Shown one piece after another: positions 38,314 to 49,895 of a stretch of 64,000 nucleotides of DNA. Numbering within the stretch: position 1 is the stretch's first letter; every line of letters begins with the position of its first letter. Source of the stretch: Caecitellus pseudoparvulus (Eukaryota > Bigyra: Bicosoecida); NCBI GenBank assembly GCA_965644315.1, contig CBFFRQ010000069.1, positions 1 to 64,000 on the forward strand, in the 5' to 3' direction. A model generated the notes under the pieces. That model ran no database searches, was not told the DNA's origin, and saw nothing but the letters and a program-made list of their open reading frames with translations. Position numbers and translations under genes: made by a program.

Positions 38314-39298
38314 ATGGAGGAGCGGCCGCGCCAATCCAGGGCTGGCCGCTCCAGGCAGCGCCAGGAAGCCAGGCACGAGGCCCAGGTAAGTTGCGTACGT
38401 GTGCATCCTGTTCTGGTTCGCTTGCATGCTCGTCTGCCTTCGCCTGCAGGGCGCCCACGATGACTTGGAGGACGAGGATACGGAGCCTGGCGTGCTCGAC
38501 ACGCTGAGGGCGCTGCCCACCTCCCTGCAGGTTGTCATCGGCATTGTGGCCGCAGGCCTGATCATTCTCGGTGTCTATCAACTGTCAATCGTCGACTGGT
38601 CCTCAGCAGGCTCAGCATTGGCGGGCCTTTCAGTGCCAAGTACGTGCCCGCGTTTCGCGCACGTTTCCCTCCACGCTCCGGCGCACGCGCAGTCCCCTGC
38701 GCCCCACACAGGCGTCTTGCTCATACTACTCTCGCTGTGGCGAATAGGTAGAATGTGTGCGGCCCGTTCCCGCACCGGGAGGCTGAATCGCAGACAGCAG
38801 ATGGAGCTTGTGCGGCAGCTCATGGCCAGTGGGGCGCTAGGTGCAGGCGGCCGGACAACAGCGCTGCTGCTGGCGGCGGCGAACCGCGACTTTGACGAAC
38901 GGGACTACCAGCAACTGCTTGCTCTGGATGAGGACACACCTACGCAAGCCCTTCAGCGGGCAGAAGCACACGAAGTGTACCGCTTGCCAGTCGTGCCGTT
39001 CCACGCGGCCGCCTCCACAGCGACAGCCGGGCCGCCCCCCGCGTGCAGCATATGCCTGGAGTGTTTCGATGAGGGCGAGCAGGTGCGAGTGCTGCCCTGC
39101 TTCCACCGCTTCCACCCACCTTGCATTGACCGCTGGCTGCTGGATGGCAAGGCTGAGTGCCCAATCTGCAAGACCAGTGTGCGCAGTCCTGCAGATGGCG
39201 AGGCAGGTGAGGGGGACGAAGAAGAGGAGGGGGGCGGTGGGCTGGGTGTGGATGCGGGAACCGTGCGAGCAGTCATGACAGACGTGCAGGGCGAGTGA
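38314..39298 (+). CDS. Transmembrane RING-H2 E3 ubiquitin ligase
   Basis: Three exons, 38314-38385, 38450-38639 and 38712-39298, give 282 aa. A short basic N-terminus leads to a membrane segment (SLQVVIGIVAAGLIILGVYQ) and a second hydrophobic stretch across the second junction (VLLILLSLW). A helical linker follows, then a RING-H2 domain near residues 200-245: CSICLECF, LPCFHRFHPPCIDRW, CPICK, that is C-x2-C, C-x-H-x2-H-x2-C and C-x2-C. An acidic Gly-rich tail ends the protein. Membrane RING-H2 proteins transfer ubiquitin to proteins of the ER or endosomes; the substrate is unknown. The convergent FERM-IQ gene ends 60 bp beyond the stop. Confidence 0.85.
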
Positions 39299-39358
39299 CA
39301 CGCCACCTGCACGCCGTGGTGGCTGCGCAATGTATTCATGTCTGCGCCGGGGGCGCCG

Positions 39359-41015
39359 TCAGTCCTCCGCTTCCAGCTCAGCCTCGAGCTGCGCAATCAT
39401 GGCGTCGAAGCGGCAGCGAGCGATGAAGCCACGCACCAGCGCCTGGATGCGCACCGCTGCGAACTTCTTGTGCAGGGAGGAACGCACTTGGTAGCCCTTG
39501 TACAGGCTCTGCAGCCGCACGGCGGCGGCTCGCTCACGGTTCGCCGTCACGAGACGGTCCGCCTCAGCCGCTGCTGCAGCGGCAGCCTCCTCCTCTGCTG
39601 CCGCCGCGGCCGAGGCAGCTGCAGACTCCTGCTGCTTGTTCAACTCGATCTCGTGCAGCATCTGGTGGGCGTAGTCAGTCAGCAGGTCGCTGGCAAAGCT
39701 ACCCTCCACGGTGGGGAACTCGTAGAAAGGGCCCTGGCCAGGGTGGGCGCTCTTGAGCTCAAAGTAGAAGGACTCGTCTGGCTTGAAGCCCCAGCGGTAG
39801 ATGGTGCTGAGCGCAAAGCGCTTGTGGGTGGCCTTGCTCACGTCATCGAAGATGTAAATGCCGTAGGAGGTAATGCCCACCTGCACTGCTGACGGCAGCT
39901 CGGGGAACACCGTCTGTGTGACGGGGAAGAAGGCGCAGCCAAAGTACTCCCGTGTCTGCAGGATGCGAGAGTAGAGCAGTGCCGGCGCAGCGCGGGCCTC
40001 GTCGTTCAGCTGGCTGTGCCGCTCCAGGATGCTGCTCTCCCACATGGAGGGGGCCTTGCGGGCGTACAGAGGCGCAGGCACCATGCCCTTCAGCTGGTGG
40101 CTCAAGTACCCCTTCACGTGCCTGAGGAACAAGGAAAAGGTGGGTGCTGAGTGGGGTGTGTATCACACAACACAGCGCCAAGGCTGCGGCTACGCACGCT
40201 GCGGGGTTGTGGTTGCCGAATTTCTCCTGCATCTGCAGAGACGCCAGGCTCACGGCGTCGTCCGTGGAGGTGGGGTAGATGCCCGTCACGACGTTGTACA
40301 CGGACTGGATGTACAGAGAATACACCAGCGCCTTCTCTGTGCTGGCCTTCACGGAATCCATGAACAGCTTCACCATGAACACAAGGCGGGCACGGGGTGC
40401 ATCACCCCATGCAGCTAGCACGGGGATGACCGCCGTGTCCCCCTTCAGTGGGTGCTCCACTGTGGCGGGCGCGGGGCGTCGTGTGCAGCGCAGCGCCAGA
40501 AGCAGGCGCGGTGGCTCACGCACTCGTCACTCCATCCCGGGTTTCGCACAGGCAGAAGCAGTTCGCGAAGCGGTCCACGTCCTTCAGGCCGATTTTCACA
40601 CACATCTGCAACACCACGTCCTGCGCGGCGGCGGCGGGGGGGACTGTGTGGAGGGCTTTGTGCAGCCTTGGCGTGCTTGCCACGCGCTCACCTTGGCAGT
40701 GGCCCAGTCCTCCACCAGCAGCTGCTTCACCGAGTTATCCAGGAGGTACACTGGCACTACAGTCTTGCCGTCAACCTTCTTCATGCTGGGGGTTGGCTCG
40801 GAAGCCGCCCTGCGCGCAAGGGCGTGTGTGGCAGCAGGCGTGCCTGATGGCGTGGCGGCAAAGGCCGGCCGGCGCACCGCGCGGCTCACATGATTGCTGA
40901 CGGCTACGGGGGGAGCAGGGAGCAGAGGCTGCAGGCACAGTTGTGCTTGGCTCGCGGAGGGGGGTGTGCACCACTCCGCTGGCCTCGCAGGCTGGCTCGG
41001 CAGGGCGTTCAGCAA
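39359..41015 (-). CDS. FERM-domain protein followed by IQ motifs
   Basis: Four exons, 41015-40692, 40620-40524, 40459-40198 and 40121-39359, give 481 aa; the start may instead be the ATG at 40784 (MKKVDGKTVVP). The joined product has the three FERM lobes: a ubiquitin-like F1 (KTVVPVYLLDNSVKQLLVED, then DVVLQMCVKIGLKDVDRFAN), a helical F2 (VFMVKLFMDSVKASTEKALV to SLQMQEKFGNHNP), and a PH-like F3 (VQVGITSYGIYIFDD, KRFALSTIYRWGFKP). An Ala/Glu-rich helix follows, then two IQ-like motifs (AAVRLQSLYKGYQVR and AAVRIQALVRGFIAR) that would bind calmodulin or light chains. There is no motor and no MyTH4 domain. It probably links membrane or tail receptors to the cytoskeleton. Confidence 0.75.
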
Positions 41016-41413
41016 CAGCGTGGTCCGCCGCTACCAGGTGCCGCTGCCTGCTTCGGCACAACAGCACACGTGGCCAAGCGGGGGAGCTGCACAGCCGCAG
41101 ACTGCACAGGCAATGCTGGTTGGCGGAGGTGCGGGGGTGCTCGATTTTGCCATGCCTGTCCCACGTGCTGGCCAAGTGCTGCCCTCTGCTGTGGCAGCAA
41201 CATCTGCAACTTGTGCCTCATTCGACAGGGGGGGCAGACAACGCGGGGGCGAAAAGGGGGCCCTGCAAAGCCAGCACTGCCCCATAAAACGAATCATTAA
41301 CTTAAAGAGAGTGCAATACCACCTCCCACGCGCCTGAGCATTCGCGTGCGCTCCTGCGAGACGCGCTGGCACCGTCGCTTGCCGTCACCCGCGATCCGCG
41401 AGGCAATTTCCGC
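41016..41413. promoter_or_regulatory. Divergent promoter region, FERM-IQ / ankyrin genes
   Basis: 398 bp without a supported gene. It ends with GCAATTTCCGC directly joined to the ankyrin ATG (motif 41406-41414; its last A is the A of ATG). Confidence 0.55.
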
Positions 41414-41414
41414 A
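41406..41414 (+). promoter_or_regulatory. ATTTCCGCA motif fused to the ankyrin start codon
   Basis: The motif's final A is the A of the ATG, with the same GCA flank on the left as in front of the Mis18-like gene. Confidence 0.5.
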
Positions 41415-44400
41415 TGGCATCACCGCGCAGCGACAAGCAGGGCGAAACCTGGCTGGCCGCGGCAGACACATTCGCAGGCAGTTCCACCAGCGCCGTGTTC
41501 CACGCCCATGGCTTGCTGGCCCTGCCGCCCCTGCAGCTGCACCGCTGCGACCTCGTGCACGCCCTGGCCAAGCTGTCGGCGCACGGCGACGTGGCAAAGG
41601 TCGTGCGGCGCCAGTCCCTGGCCCGTCTCATGCAGCCCGTGGACGACCACGGCTGCACCATCTTGCACGTGGCTGCACGCTTGAACTCCCGCCCAGTCAT
41701 GCACGCCGTGATGGGCGCCCCCACCCCCGCCATGGAGGCAGACCACGCCGCCGCCCTGCAACACCTGCGCAAGACTGCGCTGGCGGGGGGCTGTGCCGTC
41801 ACGCCACACGCCGCCAAGCGCGTCATGGCCGAGTGGCGTGCCGCCAAATCCAGGGGCGAAGACGCCCTGGCCCCTGGTGCGCCGCCCCCCCTCGTGGCGC
41901 TGCGCCGGCGGTGGCACATTGTGCGGAGCATGCAGCGCTTGGAGCGCCTCGCAGCCCTGGCACAGCTGGCCACGTACCACGCGCTCCTGCGCAGCACCGA
42001 CGCCGTGGGGCGGGGGCCACTGCACTACGCCGCCACCTGCAAGGGGCACGCTGTGGCAGACCTCTTGGCGCTGGAGCCACAGTGGGCCCACGCTAGGGGG
42101 TGTGGGGGGGGCCGTCTCTTTCCCCCCTCGGCAGCCGTATGCATGACCAGCGGCGCCCTGGTATCACGCCCAGCGGCGCCACAGCCCACCTTTTCGGACC
42201 TACAAGATGCCCTACGTGCGCTGATGCATGTAGTGGGTGTGCCCTGGCACAGCGTGCGCGACACGCTGCCCCAGCCGCCTGCCGAGGAGGACGGTGCGGA
42301 CGACGCCGAGGCGACCGATGCGCCAGCATCGGTCACGTACAGTGGGGCCCCTGCCGCGCCCGTCATGAGCGACGAGCCTGCGCCTCAGGACGCAGATGGC
42401 CCCCTGGAAGCCCTGCCTGAAGCACTTGCCCGGGTGGTGACTGCCGCACTGCAGCACGAGCACTGGAGTGGCGAGGGCGAGGTACAGCCCCTCCCAGGGC
42501 CATTCATCCACGTCGCCACACTCACTGCCCTGCGCCAGCAACTGCTCAGCATGCCTGACGCGTACGGGTGCACGCCCTTGCACTTGGCTGCTGTTCGTGG
42601 GGATGCCACCAGTGCTCAGTGCCTCATCGCCAATGGGGCAGCGCCTGCAGCCCCAGACAGCCAGGGCTGCACGCCACTCGACCTGTCCAGCCACCGTGTC
42701 ATGCGTCGCATCCTGGCGCCACTGACACAGGCGGTGGGGGAGGTGGTGGAGGCGGCTGGGGGTGACTTTGCCGATGATGTGGAGGAGGAGGAGGGGGGGG
42801 GTGAGGGGGGTGCAGGACCCCCCCTCGCCTCCTCCACACAGCGCACAGAAGGCATGGGTGCGGATCGTCTGCATTCATCCTCCCTCGCACACCTGCTGCA
42901 GTGCGGCAGCGACCCCAACACCGCCACTGGCCCCAGTCTCCGCACCCCCCTGCACCTGGCGGCAGCAGCGGGGGATGTGGACACGACGCAGTGGCTGCTG
43001 CAGCGAGGGGCGGCAGTGGACGCCCAAGACGCCACCGGGGCATCCCCCCTCCACATCGCCGCTGCCAATGCCTGCGGGGGGGGGCGATACCGTGCCGTGG
43101 CAGGTCTGCTCCTGGCGGCGGGTGCCAACGTGCAAGCCACCAGCTCCGCTAGGGCCACACCCCTGCACTACGCTGCGAGGCTGGAGGGCAAGCTGGATCT
43201 GGCTGGCCTGCCGGCCCACGTGGCAGACGCCGTCGCAGAGCAGTACACGGCTTGGAAGGAGGGCTTCATGGGGGGGGATGCCGCCCCCCTGGGCGACACC
43301 CTGGCCACAGCGGCAAGCGAGGGTGCCGGGGGCACTGCCTCTGGGCGGCGTGCCTTCTACGCTGAAGCCACACGCATGGTGGCACTCCTAGTGCAGCATG
43401 GAGCTCCCCTGCACGTCGTGGACGCGCAGGGCTGCACGCCCCTGCACCTGGCAGCAGCAGCGGACAAGCCTGCAGCAGTGGACGCCTTGCTGCACTTGGG
43501 TGCGCGCCCCGACCTTCGCAACGCCCACATGGCCACACCCCTGCACCTGGCAGCTGGGCGGGGCAATGTCCGGGTGTGTCGTCTGCTTGTGCGGTGGGAC
43601 GCTGAGTTCGGCCAGCTGCTCACCAGCCGCGACTGTGCAGGCAGGTACCCCTTCGTCGCTGCGACCAGCCCTGCGACACGCCTGGCCCTGACGACCCTGT
43701 GGGAGGCAGCGGCAGCTGGACAACTCGACACTGTCAGCACTCTCCTGCGCAAGGCCGAGGCGCAGAGCCAGCGGGCGATGGCGGGTGGTGCCGAGTGCAC
43801 CGAGGATGGGGGGGAGGACGGCGGTGGACACCGCCCCACGCTGCCGCCTGCCCCATGGGGGTGGGTGACAGTGGCTGCCACCACACGCACCCTGAAGCGC
43901 ACAGCACTGCACTGCGCCGTGACGGGGGCCGCTGCCGCCCTTGCACGCTGCCGTGAGAGCTGGGCCAGCGGGAGCAAGCTCACCTCAACCGCCACTCTCA
44001 GCGGCAGTGTGGCGGGGTCACCGGCACGCCTGCAGCGCAAAGCCAGCGTGGCAGTGGGCGGCGCAGACCCCATCCAGCAGAACCGGGTCACAGCTCGCTT
44101 CCGCCTCGCTGATGTGGATGATCCGGACACCGCCCCCCCCGCCCCCTCAGCCAGCAACATCGTGGCTGGCATCGGGCTCGTGTTCTGCGCCAAGCCAGGG
44201 GGGACGGCCAAGGTGGACCCGCTGGCGCACAGCCCCCCCAGCACGGGCAGCTTGACGAAGTACCCCCATCAGCGTGGAGGGGGGGGGAGTCCTCCTGGTG
44301 GCGCGTGCGTTGCGTTGCGCCCAGTGTCTCTGCGGCAGCGCCAACGACACCTGCCGCCTGCTGTGGCGCATGTGCGAGCCCAGTACACGACAGCAGGCGC

Positions 44401-44896
44401 GCCCACATCACTTGGCAAGACCACTGTGCCCCTGCCAGTGCGGCTGCACGACTCTGCCCGTCACGTTCACCCACACGACGTGGCCTGTGAGAAGCGCTAC
44501 GCAGGCGTCCTGGCTGCTCTGCTGACCAGTGGTGCAGATGCTCATTGCCAAGACGCCGATGGCGTGACGGCACTCATGCTGGCCTGCCGCTTCGGCCTGG
44601 CTCACCTGGCAGCCTTGCTGCTGCAGGGTCACCCTTCCTGCCGCCACTTGACAGACAAGTGGGGCAACACCGCCCTGCATTGGGCATGTGCCTGCCGCCA
44701 AGCCCACATGCTGCATGTGCTGGCAACAGCGGGGCCTGTGGACGTGGACGCCGTGCCCGCGTCGGAGGAGGTGCCCACGCCGCGGCAAGTGTGGGGCAAG
44801 GGCCTGGCCATCGCTCCCCGCAGTGCCGAGGCCAGGCTGGCCCTGGCGCCCCCCCTGGACAAGGCGGCCCGACTGGCCGTCAGCGCGCCAGTGTAG
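41414..44896 (+). CDS. Large ankyrin-repeat protein
   Basis: A single-exon frame of 1160 aa from the ATG at 41414. Ankyrin units are recognised by the TPLHLAA-type core in clusters: GCTILHVAARL near residue 80, GRGPLHYAA near 195, GCTPLHLAAVRG near 390, RTPLHLAAAAGD near 510, GASPLHIAAAN near 545, ATPLHYAARL near 580, GCTPLHLAAAAD and ATPLHLAAGRGN near 675-710, then a degenerate section, and two units near 1050-1090 (VTALMLACRFG, NTALHWACAC). The repeats are separated by acidic and Gly-rich linkers, for example a DDVEEEEGGGEGGAGPP stretch. No kinase, channel or membrane segment is seen, so it is a soluble interaction scaffold of unknown partner. The end lies 104 bp before the Utp12 start. Confidence 0.85.
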   Translation: MASPRSDKQGETWLAAADTFAGSSTSAVFHAHGLLALPPLQLHRCDLVHALAKLSAHGDVAKVVRRQSLARLMQPVDDHGCTILHVAARLNSRPVMHAVMGAPTPAMEADHAAALQHLRKTALAGGCAVTPHAAKRVMAEWRAAKSRGEDALAPGAPPPLVALRRRWHIVRSMQRLERLAALAQLATYHALLRSTDAVGRGPLHYAATCKGHAVADLLALEPQWAHARGCGGGRLFPPSAAVCMTSGALVSRPAAPQPTFSDLQDALRALMHVVGVPWHSVRDTLPQPPAEEDGADDAEATDAPASVTYSGAPAAPVMSDEPAPQDADGPLEALPEALARVVTAALQHEHWSGEGEVQPLPGPFIHVATLTALRQQLLSMPDAYGCTPLHLAAVRGDATSAQCLIANGAAPAAPDSQGCTPLDLSSHRVMRRILAPLTQAVGEVVEAAGGDFADDVEEEEGGGEGGAGPPLASSTQRTEGMGADRLHSSSLAHLLQCGSDPNTATGPSLRTPLHLAAAAGDVDTTQWLLQRGAAVDAQDATGASPLHIAAANACGGGRYRAVAGLLLAAGANVQATSSARATPLHYAARLEGKLDLAGLPAHVADAVAEQYTAWKEGFMGGDAAPLGDTLATAASEGAGGTASGRRAFYAEATRMVALLVQHGAPLHVVDAQGCTPLHLAAAADKPAAVDALLHLGARPDLRNAHMATPLHLAAGRGNVRVCRLLVRWDAEFGQLLTSRDCAGRYPFVAATSPATRLALTTLWEAAAAGQLDTVSTLLRKAEAQSQRAMAGGAECTEDGGEDGGGHRPTLPPAPWGWVTVAATTRTLKRTALHCAVTGAAAALARCRESWASGSKLTSTATLSGSVAGSPARLQRKASVAVGGADPIQQNRVTARFRLADVDDPDTAPPAPSASNIVAGIGLVFCAKPGGTAKVDPLAHSPPSTGSLTKYPHQRGGGGSPPGGACVALRPVSLRQRQRHLPPAVAHVRAQYTTAGAPTSLGKTTVPLPVRLHDSARHVHPHDVACEKRYAGVLAALLTSGADAHCQDADGVTALMLACRFGLAHLAALLLQGHPSCRHLTDKWGNTALHWACACRQAHMLHVLATAGPVDVDAVPASEEVPTPRQVWGKGLAIAPRSAEARLALAPPLDKAARLAVSAPV

Positions 44897-45000
44897 GTTA
44901 AGAGCAGCGCCCACAATGCACGCGCCCCGCACCCTGCGAGCTGCTGCACGCCTTCCCACCCAGTGCCTGGGGCCGTCCTGCGAACGCAGCTCAGGCCACC

Positions 45001-48000
45001 ATGGCTGCCAAGAGCTATCTGCGGTACAAGCAGGAAAAGCTGCTGGGGCTCGTGGCTTCCCCCAGCAGCAACATTGTCTGTGACAAGGCTGGATTCCTGG
45101 TGCTCAGCCCTGGTCTGGAGGATGTGCTGGTGTGGAACATGCGCAGTGGCACACTGGTGCGTCGCCCGGCGCTGTTCGATGCGGAAGTTGAAGCCGCAGC
45201 CACGACCCCGCCGCCCTGCACCCTCTTCCCGCACAGACTGGTCGGCTGGAAGGCCCAGCAGACGCCGAAGTTTCTGCGCTGATCATGCACCCCAACAACA
45301 TGAACGTCGCCGTGGGGTGCGTGCTCGGCGACGTGCTGGGGTAGGCTCCAATTTCCGCACACACTCCCTCCGCCACCTCCTCGCAGGTACGCCGACGGCA
45401 CAGTGCGTGTGTGGGACTTCCGCAAGGCCACACAGCTGTACGAGTTGCGGGGCCACCGCAAGCGCATCACGTGCCTGGCCTTCTCGCCTGACGGGGCCCT
45501 CCTGGCCAGTGGCTCGGCAGACACGGACGTGACGGTGTGGGACACCACCGCGCAGGCTGGCCTGTACCGCCTGCGTGGGCACCGGGACGGCATCACCGCC
45601 GTCACCTTCCTGAAGCAGCCCACCGACGGAGAGGAGGGGGGGGAGGGCTCACCCACTGGCGGCGGCGCCAAGCGCCCCCTGTCCCAGACCCTGCTCAGTG
45701 CTGGTGGCGGCATGCTGGTGTCCGCCAGCAAGGACGGCTTCGTGAAGGCGTGGGACCTGGACAGCCAGCACTGTGTGCAGACCGTCGTCTCGCACCGCAG
45801 CGAAGTGTGGGCTCTGGTGCCCAGCCCCCAGCACGGCGGCCGCTTGCTCACCGGCTCCTCCGATGTCCAGGTGCGCGTGTGGGAGGTGTGTCCGCCGTCA
45901 CGGGCGGCAAGCCTGGCTGCTGCCGCGCACACCGCCAGCTCTGATGCAGCACTGCAGACAGAGAGTGCCAGTGCCATGGACAGTGCCGCTCCAGCCCCAG
46001 CTGCCTCCGTCTCCTCTGCCCTGGTGCCTGAGTACCTGCACGGTGTGGGGTCTGTGCACCGCACGACTGCTGACCGAACTGTTGGTATCGCGGCATCCAG
46101 TGCGGCAGTGACTGACGGCGGTGCCACGCCCGGCTGGCTGGTAGTGCACGGCAACAACCGCTCCGTGGAGGTGTGGCGGTGGCGCAGTCCGGCTGAGGCC
46201 AAGCGCAAGGCGGCCCGACGTGCTCGGCGTGCCCGTGAGAAGGCGGGGGCGGGGGCCGGTGCAGTGGACAGCGCCGCTGATGACTGGCGCAGCAGTGCCC
46301 TGGGCACCATCGCCCAGGACGAGCTGGAGCTGTTCGGCACGTTCAAGGCCAGCGCCAAAGTGCGCAGTGCAGTCATCGTGCCGGCCCCTGCCCTGCGAGC
46401 GACAGCCAGGGCTGCAGCGGCGTCGGCGGCGGGTGGGGCGGTGTCTGATGCGGCCCTGCTGCAGCAGACAGTGCAGGTGACGGTGTCCACGCATGGCAAC
46501 ACGCTGGAGACACACCAGCTGCAGCGCGTGGCGACTGGGGCGGAGGATGAGGAGGCCGCCACTGTGCAGCACAGCCGTGTGGCTGCCATCACACAGCCCG
46601 GACACCGCAGCGACGTGCGAGCCGTGGCCATGTCTCGTGACGGCACCCTGGCCCTCACAGCCGACAGCAAGGGTGGCAAGCTGTGGAACCTGCACTCTGG
46701 CGCCTGCCTGCGGAGCTTCCCTTGTGGCTATGCCGTGTCCACCGCATTCCTGCCCGGCAACCGATACGGCGTGTTCGGCGCCAAGGACGGCTCCCTCTCT
46801 GCCTGGGCGCTGTCCACAGGGGACGCGCTGTGCACGTTTGAAGGCGGGGAGGGCGCCGATGCGGATGGGCATGCGGGGACGGTGTGGGGACTGTCGGTGC
46901 GCCCCGACGGGCAGGTGCTGGCGACAGGGTCTGCCGACAAGACTGTGCGCTTCTGGGAGGTGGAGACGGAGCAGGGCGGCGTGGACCTCGTGCACACCCG
47001 CACGCTGAAGATGGCGGATGAGGTGCTCAGCGTGCAGTTCAGCTACCACACGGAGGCAGAGCGGCTGCTGCTGGCAGTGGCGCTGCTGGACTGCACCGTG
47101 AAGGTGTTCTTCAACGACACCCTCAAGTTCGCGCTGTCCCTGTTCGGGCACCAGCTGCCCGTCATGGCCATGGACATCTCCGCCGACAACACCCTGCTCG
47201 TGTCGGCGTCGGCTGACAAGACCGTCAAGGTGTGGGGACTGGACTTCGGCGACTGCCACCGGTCCTTCCGTGCGCACGAGGACAGCGTGATGGGCGTGGC
47301 GTTCCTGGGCACCTCCCACCACTTCGTGACGGGCGGCAAGGACGGCCGCCTGAAGTACTGGGACGGCGACCGCTTCCAGTACGTGACGGGGCTGCCGGGG
47401 CACAAGGGCGAGGTGTGGGCGCTGTCTGCGTCCCGGGACGGCAAGGGCCTCGTGTCGGCCAGCAAGGACCGCTCCATCCGCGTCTGGCGCCGGTCGGAGG
47501 AGCTCGTCTTCCCAGACGAGGAGCGTGAGCGCGAGATGCTAGCAGCCTCGGCAGGGGATGACGCCGCCCCTGCCGCGACAGCCCTGGACGACGCCCTGGC
47601 TGCCGTCGCACCCAGCACGGGGGACGCAGTGGGGGACCCTGCCGCCGCAGCTGCTGGCTTGTCTGAGTCAGGGGCAGTGGTGGCGGCCAACGGGGGTGGT
47701 GCTGCTGGGCGCGCCTCTGACCGCCTCATGGAGGCGCTTGAGCTCGCTGACAGCACCTGCAAGGAGTGGCGGGAGTACGCTGCGGACATGGCGTCGGCGC
47801 TGGAACGCCTGGGTGCCGCCCAGCGCAGGGAGCGGGAAGCGTTGGTGCGCAAGGGCAAGCCCGTGCCCAGCCTCGTGCCGCCGCCCAAGCCGTCAGCTCT
47901 AATGCTGGGCAAGACGCCCGCTGAGTTCATCCTGCACACACTGCAAGGCATCAAGCCCACTGACCTGGAGTCTGCGTTGCTCCTGCTGCCGTTGGACTAC

Positions 48001-48342
48001 GCCCTGTCCTTCGTGCGGTACGCCACACACCTCCTGCGCCGCGGCATGGCGGTGGAACAAGTGGCCAAGGCGGCCCAGTTCGTCGTGAAGGTGCACGCAG
48101 CGCAGCTGGCGGCAGGCGGCAGCGAGAGCAAAGCACTCCTGGCATCCCTTCGGCGTGCCATGACAGGGCGCCTGCAGCAGCTGGCAGACCTGGCAGGCGT
48201 GGCGGCGGCTGGTTGTGACGTGTTGCACCGCAGCTTCGCCGCCCAGGGCAAGGCGTGGGGAGGCGCGCCCGCCGAGGAAGCCAAAGACGACACGGATGGA
48301 CCCATCATCCAATCCTTCAAACGGCGGGTTGTCCTGCTCTAG
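45001..48342 (+). CDS. UTP12: U3 snoRNP (UTP-B) WD-repeat protein Utp12/WDR3
   Basis: Three exons, 45001-45186, 45237-45316 and 45387-48342, give 1073 aa. The introns are 50 and 70 nt. The first is needed to restore ETGRLEGPADAEVSALIMHP after ALFDAE; the second restores VAVGYADGTVRVWDF. Two beta-propellers of WD repeats follow (IWD/VWD-type ends: VTVWDTTA, VKAWDLDS, VRVWEV, then KLWNLHS, VRFWEVE, VKVWGLDFGDCHRSFRAHED, LKYWDGDRF, IRVWRRSEE). The LDFGDCHRSFRAHEDSVM and KYWDGDRF stretches are hallmark Utp12 sequences. The C-terminal helical Utp12 domain starts near DRLMEALELAD and includes GKTPAEFILHTLQGIKPTDL. It acts in the nucleolus in pre-18S rRNA processing. ATTTCCGCA lies inside intron 2 (45351-45359). 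Confidence 0.95.
45351..45359 (+). promoter_or_regulatory. ATTTCCGCA motif in Utp12 intron 2
   Basis: Sense orientation, 27-35 nt before the 3' splice site, a distance where a branch site would be expected. Confidence 0.4.
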
Positions 48343-48637
48343 GTCCGGCACGTGGTGCGTGGGGCAGGCGGCGCGGCAACGGACGGCTGGCGAGCGAGGG
48401 CTTCGGCGAGCCGACCCCCCCTTCACCACGCTGCAGCGCCATTCCGGGAGGCCTGCAAGTCGGCCCCTCAATGCATGCCCACATGGCAAATTCCTCTCCA
48501 CAACATGACACCCTGCCCTCCCCCTGCGCCAGACGTCACACTTCCCTGCACCCACCGACACTCTCTGCAACCGCACGCAAGTGCAGCTTCCACGGATTTG
48601 CGCCGCAGACCAGTGCCCTCCCCACACAACAAATAGC
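48343..48637. other. Intergenic region, Utp12 to glutathionyl-hydroquinone reductase
   Basis: 295 bp, same-strand neighbours; no gene or recognised motif. Confidence 0.5.
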
Positions 48638-49825
48638 ATGGCAGCCGAATCAGCCAGCACACAAAAGGTGGTGGACTCCTTCGCGGAGATCAAGGACGGC
48701 GCCTTCAAGCGGTGAGGCGTGGCGGCCCTTGTTTCCGGAAGGTGTGACGTGAGCGCACACCAACACGCCCCTGCCCTCCCCGCAGCTCTGCCTCGCAATG
48801 CCGGGACTGGATCAAGGCAGACGGCAGCACAGCATACCCTCCTGAGTCAGGCAGGTACATCCTGTGAGTGGCAGCGCGTGAGGGCGCCCAGGAGCAACTG
48901 TTCCAGAAAGTGGCGTGGTGGGCAGGTCACGTCACGAGCCTGCGCGAATTCCGCACCGCACAGGTACATCTCGTACGCCTGCCCATGGGCTTCCCGCTGC
49001 TACGCGGTGCTGTCCATGAAGGGCCTGCTGGACCATGTGAAGGTGGTGCCCTGCGAGCCCGTATGGGGCCGCACCAAGCCCGAAGATGACGCCGACCTGC
49101 ACATGGGCTGGCTGTTCACTGGGCGGCGGCGGGACCCCCTGGGCCACAAGACCGTTCGGGACGTGTACACGCAGTCCAAGGCGGTGTTCACGAAGCCCAC
49201 CGTGCCGGTGCTGTACGACATGAAGACCAGCTCCGTTGTGAACAACGAGAGCGCAGACATCATGCGCATGTTCAACTCAGAGTTCAACGCCCTGGCCAAG
49301 AACCCCGACTTGGACCTGTACCCGGCAGCGCTGGAGAAGAAGATGGAGGCCATCAACGAGTGGGTGTACCGGGACATCAACAACGGCGTGTACAAGGCTG
49401 GCTTCGCGCAGTCCCAAGCGCCCTACCACACCGCCGTGACGGAGCTGTACAATGCGCTGGATCGTGCCGAGCGCATTTTGGAGAAGCAGCGCTTCCTGCT
49501 GGGCGACACCCTCACTGCCGCGGACATCCGGCTGTTCGTCACGCTCATCCGCTTCGACGAGGTGTACGTCGTGCACTTCAAGTGCAACAAGGCCACCATC
49601 CGGGAGTACCCAGCCCTGCACGCGTACATGCTGGACGTGTACCAGACGCCGGGTGTGGCGGAGACGGTGGTCATGGACGACATCAAGAAGCACTACTACA
49701 TGAGCCACCCCAAGATCAACCCCATGGGCGTCATCCCAGAAGGCCCCAACGAGAACTTCCTCGCGCCCCACGGCCGGGACGTCGCCTTCACCGGTTCCCC
49801 AGCCAAGCGTGCCCGGCAAGAGTGA
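48638..49825 (+). CDS. Glutathionyl-hydroquinone reductase (xi-class GST, ECM4/YqjG family)
   Basis: Three exons, 48638-48711, 48786-48863 and 48964-49825, give 337 aa. It reduces S-glutathionyl hydroquinones back to hydroquinones with release of glutathione disulfide. The catalytic CPWA motif is in YISYACPWASRCY. Other family marks are VPVLYDMKTSSVVNNESADI, the helical C-domain with AERILEKQRFLLGDTLTAAD and DIRLFVTLIRFDEVYV, and the end HYYMSHPKINPMGVIP. Length fits the family (about 320-370 aa). There is no transit peptide. Intron 2 carries a GAATTCCGCA variant of the recurrent motif near its 3' end. The beta-barrel candidate converges with 70 bp between stops. Confidence 0.92.
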
Positions 49826-49895
49826 AGGCGTGTGCATGTCTGCCAAGCGAGCACGCCCTGTCACACTTCCCAATGCATTTGCCAGCGTGGACCGC

